61,703 nt of DNA from RPQK01 sp041946865 (GCA_041946865.1 JBHGBF010000008.1:1-61703), one strand, 5' to 3'. Counted from the first letter of the stretch, positions 8,040-17,521 are shown. Translations and numbers: made by a program. Notes: a model not told the origin generated them from the letters alone.

Positions 8040-9535
8040 TCCACGACGTAACCCCTCAGTTTTTTGTTCGGAGTGTGGCAGCAACGAGGAGAGAGGCCGG
8101 TGGGCTGATCGGCTTGTCGGTCAGCGCGATTATCCTTGGCGCCATTGGCGGGAATATCATCGCAGGCCCCCTGGCCGATCGATTCGGACGCAAGCCGATT
8201 CTGATCGTCACCGCCCTTCTCTTCGCGTTCTGCGCTCTCGGTTGCGCGCTCGCACAAGGAGTCTATTTCTTCATTGTCGCGCGCGTGGTCGGCGGGTTCG
8301 GCGTAGGAATGGCGATCCTGGTCGCTCCCATGTATATCGCCGAGACTTCGCCGCGCAGGCTCCGCGGATTGCTGGTGACGTTCAATCAGCTCAACATCGT
8401 CCTCGGGATCTCCATCGCCTATTTTTCGAACTATTACATACAGCGGACGGTGACCGACACATCCGTTAACTGGCGCTGGATGCTCGGTGTGGGGCTCATA
8501 CCGGCTTTGCTCTACTTCATCCTGCTGTTTGTCGTACCGGAAAGCCCGCGGTGGCTGGTGCGCCGGGAGCGCCAGGCGGATGCGCTGGCCGTGCTCCGGC
8601 GGGTCGGCGGCGACGAACACGCGCAGAGTGAGTTGAGCGAAATCAAGGCGAGTCTCGAAAGCTCTGCCGGCGCACGTTCAGGAAGCGTGGCGCAGGTGTT
8701 CTCCAGGCCGATGAAAACCGTCATGATCATCGGCTTCGGAATCGCCTTTTTCCAGCAGATCACGGGCATCAACGCCATCTTCTACTATGCCCCGATGATC
8801 TTCGAGATGGCAGGCGGCGGCAAAGACGCCGCCTTCATGCAGGCTTCGATCCTGGGACTGACGAATCTGGTCATGACCCTGGTGGCAATGGCCCTGATCG
8901 ACCGGCTGGGGCGCCGTCCTCTGCTGATCATCGGCGCCTCAGGCCTGACCCTCGCCCTGGTCCTTGCCGGGGCCGCCTTCCGGAACGGCTCCTACACCTT
9001 GACGGATTCCGGTCTGGCTGTGGTTCGTCAGGAGATCGCCAAGACCGCGGGAGAAGGCAATGCCGTGCAGGTGTCGGACGGACTAGCCGGTATGACAGGC
9101 GTGACCTACGACAGAGAGGTCCCATTCTTCCGGGCGATCGAGGAGCGGATTGGATCCGCGAACTACAATCAGCACAAGGAGCTGATCGTCAAGAACAGTA
9201 TCAGCATCAACTCCACCCTGGTTCTTATCGGCCTGGTCGTCTACGTTGCCTCGTTTGCCATCTCGCTCGGCCCGGTCATGTGGGCTTTGCTCTCGGAAAT
9301 CTTTCCGAACCGGATCCGCGGTCTCGCGATCTCGATTGTCGGCTTCTGGAATTCGATCGTCAGTTTTTCCGTGGCCACGGTCTTCCCGGTCGAGCTCGAG
9401 CGCCTCGGCTCCAGTATGACCTACTTTATTTATGCCCTGTTCGGTTTCCTGACGATTCTCTTTGTGCTCAGATTCGTGCCGGAAACCAAGGGCAAATCGC
9501 TGGAACAACTTGAGAAAATGCTGGTTCGTGGATAA
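8036..9535 (+). CDS. MFS sugar porter lacking the first transmembrane helix
   Basis: A 499-residue major facilitator of the sugar porter family: GPLADRFGRKP after TM2, VGGFGVGM, PMYIAETSPRRLRG, VPESPRWLVRR, QQITGINAIFYYAP, DRLGRRPLL and FVPETKGKSLEQLE all fit. The usual first helix (LFGYDxGVIxG) is missing: only 22 residues precede the TM2 segment, and the upstream DNA is gatD in another frame. The GTG start overlaps the gatD stop (GTGA). A polar insert of about 60 residues lies between late helices (about 320-395). It is probably a 5'-truncated gene that now reads from the gatED transcript; function is doubtful without TM1. Confidence 0.8.
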   Translation: MIHDVTPQFFVRSVAATRREAGGLIGLSVSAIILGAIGGNIIAGPLADRFGRKPILIVTALLFAFCALGCALAQGVYFFIVARVVGGFGVGMAILVAPMYIAETSPRRLRGLLVTFNQLNIVLGISIAYFSNYYIQRTVTDTSVNWRWMLGVGLIPALLYFILLFVVPESPRWLVRRERQADALAVLRRVGGDEHAQSELSEIKASLESSAGARSGSVAQVFSRPMKTVMIIGFGIAFFQQITGINAIFYYAPMIFEMAGGGKDAAFMQASILGLTNLVMTLVAMALIDRLGRRPLLIIGASGLTLALVLAGAAFRNGSYTLTDSGLAVVRQEIAKTAGEGNAVQVSDGLAGMTGVTYDREVPFFRAIEERIGSANYNQHKELIVKNSISINSTLVLIGLVVYVASFAISLGPVMWALLSEIFPNRIRGLAISIVGFWNSIVSFSVATVFPVELERLGSSMTYFIYALFGFLTILFVLRFVPETKGKSLEQLEKMLVRG

Positions 9536-9551
9536 ACAAGAAAAGACGAGG

Positions 9552-10838
9552 ATGAAGATGAAGATCGCCACAATTCTTTCCTTTATCGTCGTATTTGCCC
9601 TTTCGCAGCTCCCGGCGGCGCCCGTCAAAGTCGAGCTGAGACAGACCGACGGGAAATACCGCCTCTGGGTTAACGGCCAGGAGTTCTACGTCAGAGGCGC
9701 CGGCTGCGAGTTCGGAAACATCGAGAAACTGGGTGAGCATGGCGCCAACTCCTTCCGCACCTGGCGGACCGAAAACGGCCGGCAGAGCGGTCAGCAGGTA
9801 CTGGATCGGGCTCAAAAGGCCGGACTGCTCGTCCTCATGGGCTTGGAGCTGATCCCGGAGCGGAAAGGGTTTGACTACAACGATGACGCCGCTGTGGCGC
9901 GCCAGTTTGCCGACATCAAGCAACAGGTGCTGAAGTACAAAGATCACCCGGCGCTGCTTGGCTGGCTGATCGGCAACGAGATGAACCTCCTGTACAAAAA
10001 CCCGAAGGTCTGGGACGCGGTCAACGATGTCGCGAAGTTCATCCATGAGGTTGATCCCAACCACCCGGCGGCCACGGCGCTCGCAGGGATCAGCAAGCAA
10101 GCGGTCGACGAGATCAAGCAGCGCGCGATCGCACTGGACTTCATCACGGTCCAGTTCTACGGCGATATCGTCAACCTGCAGAAGCGCCTCGCCGAGGCGG
10201 GCTGGACCGGGCCCTACCTGGTCACCGAGTGGGGCGCTACCGGGCATTGGGAGGTGCGTACCACCGAGTGGAAGGCGCCGATTGAGGAAACCAGTTCTCA
10301 AAAAGCCAAGGCTTTCGCGGAACGTTACGAAAAAGCCATCATGGCCGATCCCATTCGTTGCCTGGGCTCCTATGTTTTCCTGTGGGGACAGAAACAGGAG
10401 CGGACTCCCACGTGGTACGGCATGTTCACGCAGGCCGGGGAGGAAATGGAGACCGTCGATGTCATGCACAAGATCTGGAACGGAAGCTTCCCGGCCAATC
10501 GGACTCCCCAGGTGAAAAGCATCACGCTCAACGGCAAGAGCGCTTACGATAACGTCCGCGTAAAGCCGGAAGAGCCGATCTCGGCTGTCATCGATGCCGC
10601 GGACCCCGACGGGGACACGATCCAGTACGTCTATGAAATCATGCCTGAAAGCACTGACCTGAAGACAGGAGGCGATTTCGAGACTACCCCGCCGGTCTTG
10701 ACCAGCGTCAAGACTGACAAAGGGACACTCGAGCTGAAGGCGCCCGCGAAGGAAGGCTTCTACCGCCTTTTCTTTTATGCTCGCGACGGCAAAGGACACT
10801 GCGGAACGGGGAACATACCGTTCTTCGTAGGCCGGTAA
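9552..10838 (+). CDS. Secreted clan GH-A-like glycoside hydrolase
   Basis: A 428-residue secreted protein with a signal peptide ending at about QLPAAP. The barrel shows GANSFRTWR, LLGWLIGNEMN, whose Asn-Glu is the expected acid/base pair, and LVTEWGATGHW, whose Glu is the expected nucleophile. This is the clan GH-A pattern seen in GH2 and GH5 enzymes. The last 120 residues form a beta domain (AADPDGDTIQYVYEI). ATG 9552 is taken; ATG 9558 has the better-spaced GAGG. It starts 16 bases after the sugar porter, so the two probably form an operon. The substrate is not readable. Confidence 0.7.
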   Translation: MKMKIATILSFIVVFALSQLPAAPVKVELRQTDGKYRLWVNGQEFYVRGAGCEFGNIEKLGEHGANSFRTWRTENGRQSGQQVLDRAQKAGLLVLMGLELIPERKGFDYNDDAAVARQFADIKQQVLKYKDHPALLGWLIGNEMNLLYKNPKVWDAVNDVAKFIHEVDPNHPAATALAGISKQAVDEIKQRAIALDFITVQFYGDIVNLQKRLAEAGWTGPYLVTEWGATGHWEVRTTEWKAPIEETSSQKAKAFAERYEKAIMADPIRCLGSYVFLWGQKQERTPTWYGMFTQAGEEMETVDVMHKIWNGSFPANRTPQVKSITLNGKSAYDNVRVKPEEPISAVIDAADPDGDTIQYVYEIMPESTDLKTGGDFETTPPVLTSVKTDKGTLELKAPAKEGFYRLFFYARDGKGHCGTGNIPFFVGR

Positions 10839-10862
10839 TCCCTGGGAGCACAGGCAGCCCGC

Positions 10863-10912
10863 GCCTGCCCGGCCCGTTTTCGCCATCGACATCGAAAACG
10901 GTCCGGGCAGGC
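10863..10912. terminator. 20-bp stem-loop between the glycosidase and the 1150-residue gene
   Basis: The arms at 10863-10882 and 10893-10912 pair over 20 bases with one mismatch around a 10-base loop. No T tract follows on either strand, so it may act as a processing or attenuation hairpin rather than an intrinsic terminator. It lies 24 bases after the glycosidase stop and 64 bases before the next start. Confidence 0.6.
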
Positions 10913-10976
10913 GGCAACCGCCCCGGGTTTCAATCGACCAGGATGCCTCGCGCTTCCAAAGCTTGAGGAATTTCTC

Positions 10977-13900
10977 ATGACGCACTCCATACCCTTGTTC
11001 GCCTGTGACACGCTTCTAAAGTTCTCCTCCTCCCCCGTGGAGGGCGGCTTCGTGGACATCGACGGTGAAGAGTTTTACGCCATCAGGTCCGCCCAGCAGA
11101 TGGCGCCGTTCTTTATGAGCATCGTCAGCGCCTCCGACCACTGGATGTTTATCTCCAGCAACGGCGCCTTGACGGCGGGACGAAAGAACCCCGAACTGGC
11201 TCTGTTTCCCTACTACACGGTCGATAAGATCCACGATTCCGCCGGCGTGACCGGCGCGAACACCATCATCCGCGTGCAGCGGGGTGACAGAGTCTACCTT
11301 TGGGAGCCGTTCTCCGAACCCTTGACCGGCCTGTACCGGAGCGAACGTAACCTGTACAAGAACATTGTCGGGAACAGATTGATCTTTGAAGAGATCAACT
11401 CCGATCTTGACCTGGTTTTCGCCTATGAATGGACCACCAGCGAGAAGTATGGATTCGTCCGCAAAGCCGTGCTGCGCAACTCGTCCCGGGTACCGATCGG
11501 CATAGAACTGCTTGACGGCCTCCAGAACATCCTGCCTCACGGCGTGGACCGGATGATGCAGGCGGACAAGAGCTGCCTGGTCGACGCCTACAAGAAGTCG
11601 GAGCTGGTGCGGGCAACCGGGCTCGGCATTTACCGCCTTAACTCGATTCCAGTGGACCGGGCCGAGCCAAGCGAGTCTCTGAAGGCGAATACGGTCTGGT
11701 CCTGCGGGGCGGACATCAGGCGAAGACTGCTGTCCTCGGCCCAACTCGGGGCGTTTCGAAAAGGGTACCCGGTCGTGGAGGAACACGACATTCGCGGTAA
11801 AAGAGGCGCTTACTTCGTCAACATCGAGAGCACACTGCCTGCTGAAGGCCGGCACACCTGGTACCTGGTCGCCGAGGTCAATCAGACGGCCTCACGCGTC
11901 GCGGCGCTTAACCGGAAGCTGCTTTCAACGGACGGCATTCCGGCCCAGATCGAGGCCGACGTCGGCGAAGGGACCCGGGCTCTCAGGAAAATCGTGGCCA
12001 GCGCAGACGGCCTGCAGCTGACGAATGACCGACTCTCGACCGCCCGGCATTTCGCGAATGTCCTGTTCAACGTCATGCGCGGCGGTATCTTCGACAACGG
12101 GTACGCGGTCTCTCGCCCCGACTTCGAGAAGTTCGTGCGCCGGGCCAGCTCCCAGGTTTATGCCCGGTATCGCCAATGGCTGGCCGGCCTTCCCGATCCG
12201 GTCACCCACAGCCAGTTGATCGACCGCGCTCATGTGACCGGAGACCCGGCTTTGCTGAGAACCTGCCTCGAATACATGCCTTTGACCTTCGGACGCCGGC
12301 ACGGTGACCCGAGCCGGCCGTGGAACCTCTTTTCCATCGAGACTCGCAACGACGACGGCACCAAGGCCCTCAACTACCAGGGCAACTGGCGCGACATTTT
12401 CCAAAACTGGGAAGCGCTGGCCCTGTCCTTCCCCGGCTACGTGGAGGGCATGATCAGCAAGTTCGTGAATGCCTCGACCGCCGACGGATACAACCCCTAC
12501 CGGGTCACACGGGACGGCTTCGACTGGGAGATTCATAACCCCAACGATCCATGGTCGTTTATCGGCTACTGGGGAGACCACCAGACGATTTACCTCTTAA
12601 AGCTCCTCGAGATCTCAGCAAGATACCACCCAGGCCGCCTGCAGGAGCTGTTGGCAAGGCCGATTTTCTCTTACGCCAACGTCCCGTATCGGATCAAAGA
12701 CTACGAATCGGTCCTTAAAGACCCGTATCATTCAATCGATTACGACGAGCATCTCGAGAAACTGATCCAGGAACGGATCCGGGAAAGAGGGGCGGACGGC
12801 AAAGTGATCTGGGGACGGGATGCTCAGGTTTACCTGGTCAACCTGGGAGAGAAACTCCTTGTTTCCATGCTCTCAAAGCTCTCGAACTTCGTTCCGGAAG
12901 GCGGGATCTGGATGAACACCCAGCGGCCTGAATGGAACGATGCCAACAACGCACTGGCCGGTTACGGACTCTCGATGGTCACTCTCTGCTACCTGAGGCG
13001 CTACCTGGAATTCTGTCGGTGGCTCTTCGGCGATTCCGGCTTGACGGAGCTGAGACTCTCGGTTGAAGTCGCTGAAATGCTGGCCGGAATCAGAGCCGTC
13101 CTGTCCGCGCATCGCGGCTTGCTGGCCAAAGGATTTGACTCGAAGAGCCGCAAGCGGGTGCTCGACGAGCTGGGAGAAACCGGGACGGCGTATCGCGGTC
13201 GCATCTACCGCCACGGCTTCTCAGGCGAGCAAATCCCGGTGGCGCTCTCCGACATCACCGACCTTTTCTCGCTGTCCCTTGAGTACACGGACCAGTCCAT
13301 TGCCGCCAACCGCAGACCAGACGGTCTTTATCACTCCTACAACCTGCTGGCGCTTGACGGATCGGATGGCGTCGACGTGGCGCATTTCTACGAGATGCTC
13401 GAGGGCCAGGTTGCCGTGCTGAGCTCGGGATACCTTTCAGCCGCCGACTCGATCGAAGTGCTCGAAGCGCTGCGTAAAAGCACGTTGTTCCGGGAGGACC
13501 AGTACAGCTACATCCTGTATCCGGACCGGCCGGTGGCGCCCTTCATTGACAAGAACAATATTCCGCGTGAAGCCGTTGAGAAGTCCGAGCTCTTAAAGCG
13601 GCTTCTGCGTGACGGCGACACCTCCATCGTGGAGCAAGATGTCAACGGCGTATCCCACTTCAACGGCGCCTTCAGAAATGGGAACGTCCTGTCCGAGGCC
13701 TTGGGACGGTTGGACAAGGCCAGGTACGGTGAGTTGGTCGCCAAAGACAGGCAGTTTGTGCTCGACCTCTATGAAGAGCTCTTTCAACACCGGTTCTTCA
13801 CCGGGCGCTCGGGAAGCTTCTTCAGCTACGAAGGGCTAGGCAGCATTTACTGGCACATGGTGTCGAAACTGCTGCTGGCGGCGGAAGAAGTGTTGGCGGA

Positions 13901-14429
13901 CGCCGTCTCTGCAGGCGAGGCCCAGAACGTGATCGACCGACTACGGGAGCTGTATTTCGACGTGCGCCGTGGCCTGGGCGCGAACAAGAGCCCATCCGAA
14001 TACGGGGCCTTCCCAACCGATCCTTACTCCCATACTCCAAGCCGTTCCGGCGCCCAACAGCCGGGAATGACCGGCCAGGTCAAGGAGGACATTATCGCTC
14101 GCTGGCGCGAGCTGGGTCTGGTGGTCACCCAGGGCCGGATTCACTTCGAAGGCTCGCTCGTCAGAGACGAGGAACTGCTTAAGGAAGCCGCTATTTTCAG
14201 CTACATCGACGCCCAGGGGACCGAACGGACCCTGCCTCTTACCAAGGGGACTCTCGCCTACACCTACTGCCAGATCCCGGTTGTGCTGAAGCGGTCGGGC
14301 AGGGCGCGTTTGCGAATCTCGAAGACCTCGGGCACGACCGAGTTGCAGGGAGCGGCCCTGAGCGCCGAAGACAGCCGAGCCGTGTTCGAGAGAACCGGCG
14401 AGATCCTGAAGATCGAGGTGGAGATCTGA
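10977..14429 (+). CDS. Large uncharacterised protein, probably an (alpha/alpha)6-barrel carbohydrate enzyme
   Basis: A 1150-residue soluble protein with no signal peptide. The first 340 residues are rich in beta strands (FYAIRSAQQMAPFFMSIV, RVYLWEPFSEPLTG), as in the N-terminal sandwich of GH94-type proteins. The middle is helical and aromatic-rich (NLFSIETRNDDGTKALNYQG, WSFIGYWGDHQTIYLLKLLE). The late segment SEYGAFPTDPYSHTPS resembles the AFPTxPY stretch of cellobiose-phosphorylase-like enzymes. I do not recognise a named family and assign no reaction. Start ATG 10977 with GAGG nine bases upstream. Sitting behind a glycosidase and a sugar porter suggests glycan metabolism. Confidence 0.75.
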   Translation: MTHSIPLFACDTLLKFSSSPVEGGFVDIDGEEFYAIRSAQQMAPFFMSIVSASDHWMFISSNGALTAGRKNPELALFPYYTVDKIHDSAGVTGANTIIRVQRGDRVYLWEPFSEPLTGLYRSERNLYKNIVGNRLIFEEINSDLDLVFAYEWTTSEKYGFVRKAVLRNSSRVPIGIELLDGLQNILPHGVDRMMQADKSCLVDAYKKSELVRATGLGIYRLNSIPVDRAEPSESLKANTVWSCGADIRRRLLSSAQLGAFRKGYPVVEEHDIRGKRGAYFVNIESTLPAEGRHTWYLVAEVNQTASRVAALNRKLLSTDGIPAQIEADVGEGTRALRKIVASADGLQLTNDRLSTARHFANVLFNVMRGGIFDNGYAVSRPDFEKFVRRASSQVYARYRQWLAGLPDPVTHSQLIDRAHVTGDPALLRTCLEYMPLTFGRRHGDPSRPWNLFSIETRNDDGTKALNYQGNWRDIFQNWEALALSFPGYVEGMISKFVNASTADGYNPYRVTRDGFDWEIHNPNDPWSFIGYWGDHQTIYLLKLLEISARYHPGRLQELLARPIFSYANVPYRIKDYESVLKDPYHSIDYDEHLEKLIQERIRERGADGKVIWGRDAQVYLVNLGEKLLVSMLSKLSNFVPEGGIWMNTQRPEWNDANNALAGYGLSMVTLCYLRRYLEFCRWLFGDSGLTELRLSVEVAEMLAGIRAVLSAHRGLLAKGFDSKSRKRVLDELGETGTAYRGRIYRHGFSGEQIPVALSDITDLFSLSLEYTDQSIAANRRPDGLYHSYNLLALDGSDGVDVAHFYEMLEGQVAVLSSGYLSAADSIEVLEALRKSTLFREDQYSYILYPDRPVAPFIDKNNIPREAVEKSELLKRLLRDGDTSIVEQDVNGVSHFNGAFRNGNVLSEALGRLDKARYGELVAKDRQFVLDLYEELFQHRFFTGRSGSFFSYEGLGSIYWHMVSKLLLAAEEVLADAVSAGEAQNVIDRLRELYFDVRRGLGANKSPSEYGAFPTDPYSHTPSRSGAQQPGMTGQVKEDIIARWRELGLVVTQGRIHFEGSLVRDEELLKEAAIFSYIDAQGTERTLPLTKGTLAYTYCQIPVVLKRSGRARLRISKTSGTTELQGAALSAEDSRAVFERTGEILKIEVEI

Positions 14430-14525
14430 CAGGTCCGAGATTCCAGCGAGCCGCCAGCCTGTATCCTTATCGTAAAACTCGATAAAATCGTTTCTGCTCG
14501 CGCCGCTCTGGGAGGTTCGCAAATC

Positions 14526-14831
14526 TTGGACTTCGATCAGCCGGCCCTTCTCGAGGAAGCTACGCTTTACCTTCGCCGCAAGGCCTGCCTCATGAACCCT
14601 GACCTTAAACTGGAAGGCGGGGCCGATCTCTTCGGGAATCAGTTCTTCCTGTTTTCCCTTACAGTACCAGGGTGGGGGGAGTTCTGGCTGGTTCGCGGTC
14701 CTCAGGGTTACGGGCTGTACGACCAGAAGGAGGTGCCTGACGTCGGCGAGGTGATCCTCGAACACTACGGCAGCCGCGGCACCGACCTGGAAGCCAGGCT
14801 CGCGGCCCATTTCTCGGGTCGAACGAAGTGA
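14526..14831 (+). CDS. Small hypothetical protein
   Basis: A 101-residue protein of unknown role. It has a TTG start with GGGAGG ten bases upstream; ATG 14592 is an alternative that would remove 22 residues. The body looks like a small alpha/beta domain: FGNQFFLFSLTVPGWGEFWL, GYGLYDQKEVPDVGEVILEH, then a helical end. The amino acid make-up and third-position GC bias fit a real gene better than the long frame on the other strand. It follows the 1150-residue gene by 96 bases. Confidence 0.6.
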   Translation: MDFDQPALLEEATLYLRRKACLMNPDLKLEGGADLFGNQFFLFSLTVPGWGEFWLVRGPQGYGLYDQKEVPDVGEVILEHYGSRGTDLEARLAAHFSGRTK

Positions 14832-14879
14832 AGCCGCCACGATCCAGAATGTTCCTATCCTCACGTTCTCGAATTTCAA

Positions 14880-15290
14880 TGCGGCGGTCGGGCCTGGGTG
14901 TGATTCAAACCCATTGCGGGCGTGAGAACCAACGTTCCTGCGGCGTCTTACGCCCCTTCAGGGCTTGTCGTGGGAACGACCCCTGGAACCCGGGCCTGCG
15001 CAAGAAGCGCTGCGGTTTGGGCTAATAACTCTCGGCCTCCCAGGCCGAGGAGTCCGGTCTTTCAAGTAGAAGCAGTCGGCACGGATGTGTATTTTCGCCA
15101 AAGTCCAGGCCTTTCAGGCCGAGGAGTTGGAGGTTTTTGGGGACCTCCAACGGAAGACTGAGAAGGTGTGAGAAGACCCGTGAGGCGGTGATGCTGTTTT
15201 CGGCCTGAAAGGCCCTGGACTTTGGCGAAAGTAACAGATGAATCAACAGGAACCGCCGCTGTGTGGCTGTATCACGCTGAAAGCGTGAAG
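14880..15290. repeat. Cluster of palindromic repeats
   Basis: This stretch holds no convincing gene but several palindromes. CTCGGCCT/AGGCCGAG is at 15031-15049. A 30-base arm at 15093-15122 pairs with 15200-15230 with a single extra base, and an inner 8-bp hairpin at 15127-15150 lies between them. TCACGCT/AGCGTGA is at 15272-15288. The ggcctgaaaggcc core is of the type seen scattered through genomes of this kind. The cluster runs directly into the DUF4091 reading frame. Confidence 0.65.
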
Positions 15291-15454
15291 CACTGCTCGC
15301 TGCCGCCGGCGAGGCTTCTTTCGCGGGTGTCGCCGCCGTTTGGGCCGTACATGACGGCGCCAAGATCGAGCAGGATGACCTGCGCAATCCCCAGAAAGCT
15401 TCCAATGCCGCCTGGGACGGGAAGACCGTCCGACTCTTCGGAGCGCGCAACGAG

Positions 15455-17050
15455 GTGCTCGCGTTTCAGCTCCTGGTGGAGGCCGACGCCAACGGAATCA
15501 AGACTCTTTCAGCCGGCCTGCCTGAGCTTCGTCAGGCCGGAGGCGGCGCCAAGATCAGCTATGCTCCGCCGGCGGCCGATCCGACATATTACCTGGGTCG
15601 CGACATCCAGGTGTTCAGCGTGCACTACATGAACGTGACCCGGCCGACCGCGGCAACCTGGATTTACTTCGGCGACAAGCCTTCCGCTCCCAAAGACCCG
15701 GAAGGGCTGAAGCCGGTGCAGCTTGTTCCGGAGAACGCCCGGCCCGGCAAAGGGGGAATGCCGCTTACCGTGCCCGCCTCCCGTGTCCAGGCGATCTGGT
15801 TCGAGATCTACACCGCGCGAGACCTGCCGGCCGGCAGGTATGCCGGAAAAGTCACTGTCCAGGCCGATTCCATAAAGCAGGAGATTCCGATCGAGCTGGA
15901 GCTGTTCGATTTCACATTGCCCGACCAGAACAGCATGCACGCGATGGTGTACTACGAGCGTGACCAGTTCGACCTGTACCACGGCCAAGACCTCGACAGC
16001 GCCTACCACCGCTTTGCGCATCGGAACCGTATCGAGCTGGTCCGAGCGTATAACGAGACCGCTGTCAAGGAACACGCGGGGAGGCTCTCCGGCGCCGACT
16101 TCACCGGCAAGACGGGTTACGCCGGACCGGGCGAGAATGTCGGGAACACCATCGTCCCGCTGACTTTCTACGGCCCCGGCCGGGACTTCGACCAGCCTGA
16201 AACCGCGTGGCGCAGGGCCGATTCCTGGATGACCTTCCTGAAATCGACGCTTCCCGGCGCCATCACCTTCGTCTACATGCCGGACGAGCCGAATCGCTCA
16301 CAGTTCCCCAGGATCAAGCAGCTCGCCGAGAACATCCACAGCAATCCGGGACCCGGAAAGAGCCTGCCCGTCCTGGTCACGCACCAGTACACGCCCGAAC
16401 TTGACGGCGCCATCGACATCTGGTGCTCCGGGCCGCAGGGCTACTTCATCCAGAAAGCGGCTGAGGAGAAGCGCAAGGGCCATGAATATTGGATCTACAA
16501 CGGCGGGCGGCCCTACGGAGGGGCGATCGTCATCGATGCCCCGGCCACCGACGCTCGCGCCACTATCTGGGGCTGCTTTAAGCACGGCATCCCCGTATAC
16601 TTCTACTGGCACGGCAATCACTGGCGCCACAATTTCCAGAAACCGGGGAACCGGATTCAGAATGTCTGGGTGGAACCCGTCACCTTCGACAACCGCGGCC
16701 AGCCAAACAAACCGATCGACGACCAGAGCTTCGCTAACGGCGACGGCGTGCTTTTCTACCCCGGCCAGGAGAAGCTGCACCCGGAACAGGATCGCGGCAT
16801 TCCAGGCCCATGTTCCACCGTGCAGCTGGCCAACTTCCGGCGCGGTCTCCAGGATCATCAGTACCTGACCATGGCCAGGAAACTGGGTTTGAACGACCTG
16901 GTCGACGAAGTGATCAACTCGACGGTTCCCCGCATGTTTTCCGACGTGAAGAAGAACGACCCGGTCGGATTCTCCGAGGAGGGCGACGACTACGAAAAAG
17001 CCCGGCGCCGGCTGGCCGAGGCGATCGTGCAGAAGCAGCGAGAGCGATAG
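15455..17050 (+). CDS. DUF4091-type glycoside hydrolase-like protein with a damaged 5' end
   Basis: A 531-residue frame from GTG 15455. The C-terminal half shows the DUF4091 pattern: YWIYNGGRPYGGAIVIDAPA, WGCFKHGIPVYFYW, NGDGVLFYPG and LANFRRGLQDHQYL. These proteins are barrel enzymes or glycan-binding relatives without a fixed reaction. Protein-like sequence in the same frame continues upstream through AVWAVHDGAKIEQDDLRNP to a stop at 15278, with no ATG, GTG or TTG. The lost region should hold the signal peptide. The stop lies inside a palindromic repeat, so a repeat or deletion has probably removed the native start. It may be a pseudogene. Confidence 0.7.
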   Translation: MLAFQLLVEADANGIKTLSAGLPELRQAGGGAKISYAPPAADPTYYLGRDIQVFSVHYMNVTRPTAATWIYFGDKPSAPKDPEGLKPVQLVPENARPGKGGMPLTVPASRVQAIWFEIYTARDLPAGRYAGKVTVQADSIKQEIPIELELFDFTLPDQNSMHAMVYYERDQFDLYHGQDLDSAYHRFAHRNRIELVRAYNETAVKEHAGRLSGADFTGKTGYAGPGENVGNTIVPLTFYGPGRDFDQPETAWRRADSWMTFLKSTLPGAITFVYMPDEPNRSQFPRIKQLAENIHSNPGPGKSLPVLVTHQYTPELDGAIDIWCSGPQGYFIQKAAEEKRKGHEYWIYNGGRPYGGAIVIDAPATDARATIWGCFKHGIPVYFYWHGNHWRHNFQKPGNRIQNVWVEPVTFDNRGQPNKPIDDQSFANGDGVLFYPGQEKLHPEQDRGIPGPCSTVQLANFRRGLQDHQYLTMARKLGLNDLVDEVINSTVPRMFSDVKKNDPVGFSEEGDDYEKARRRLAEAIVQKQRER

Positions 17051-17137
17051 GCGACCTGGTTGGATGGCGTAACTCCATTACAAGGTTCTTGAATTACACG
17101 TAATTTCCTGCTAGTATTACATCCCGGGAGGGATGAT

Positions 17138-17521
17138 ATGACAGAACAGAAAAAGGATGACAAGAAGAAGGCCAAGGAAGCGGTGTACGAGTTCATCAAT
17201 TCCGCCAGACAGATGGCGACGGAGGTGAGCTCCGAGATCGCGCAGACAGCCGAGCGGCTGTACGAAGAGGCGAAGTCCGCCAAACGCCAGATAGTCGTGT
17301 CGGTCCGGCTGGACGATGATTCCGCCCGGAAGGTGGATCAGCTGGTCGAGTCAGGGATCTGTTCCAGCCGCTCGGAAGCGGTGGCGATGCTCACGAGGAG
17401 CGGCATTCAGTCCCGGCAGGCTCTTTTCGACATGATCGAGGCAAAGATTCAGGAAATCCAGCGGATCAAAGATGAAATCCGCCAGACCGCCAGCCAGGTG
17501 GCCTCTGGTCCTCAAGGATGA
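17138..17521 (+). CDS. Ribbon-helix-helix protein with a helical N-terminal extension
   Basis: A 127-residue protein. Residues 50-90 (QIVVSVRLDDDSARKVDQL, then SSRSEAVAMLTRSGI) form a CopG/MetJ-type ribbon-helix-helix domain, a DNA-binding dimer. Before it lies an amphipathic Ala/Glu/Lys-rich helix of about 45 residues and after it a likely coiled coil (IEAKIQEIQRIKDEIRQ). GGGAGGG five bases before the ATG is a strong ribosome site. No toxin gene is beside it, so it looks like a free-standing regulator or nucleoid-type protein rather than an antitoxin. Confidence 0.75.
   Translation: MTEQKKDDKKKAKEAVYEFINSARQMATEVSSEIAQTAERLYEEAKSAKRQIVVSVRLDDDSARKVDQLVESGICSSRSEAVAMLTRSGIQSRQALFDMIEAKIQEIQRIKDEIRQTASQVASGPQG

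Noticed and set aside
9468..10985. 505-residue minus-strand frame
   Set aside because: It covers the glycosidase with its signal peptide and catalytic motifs on the plus strand.
13941..14879. 312-residue minus-strand frame
   Set aside because: It overlaps the end of the 1150-residue gene and the 101-residue gene and shows no signal of its own.
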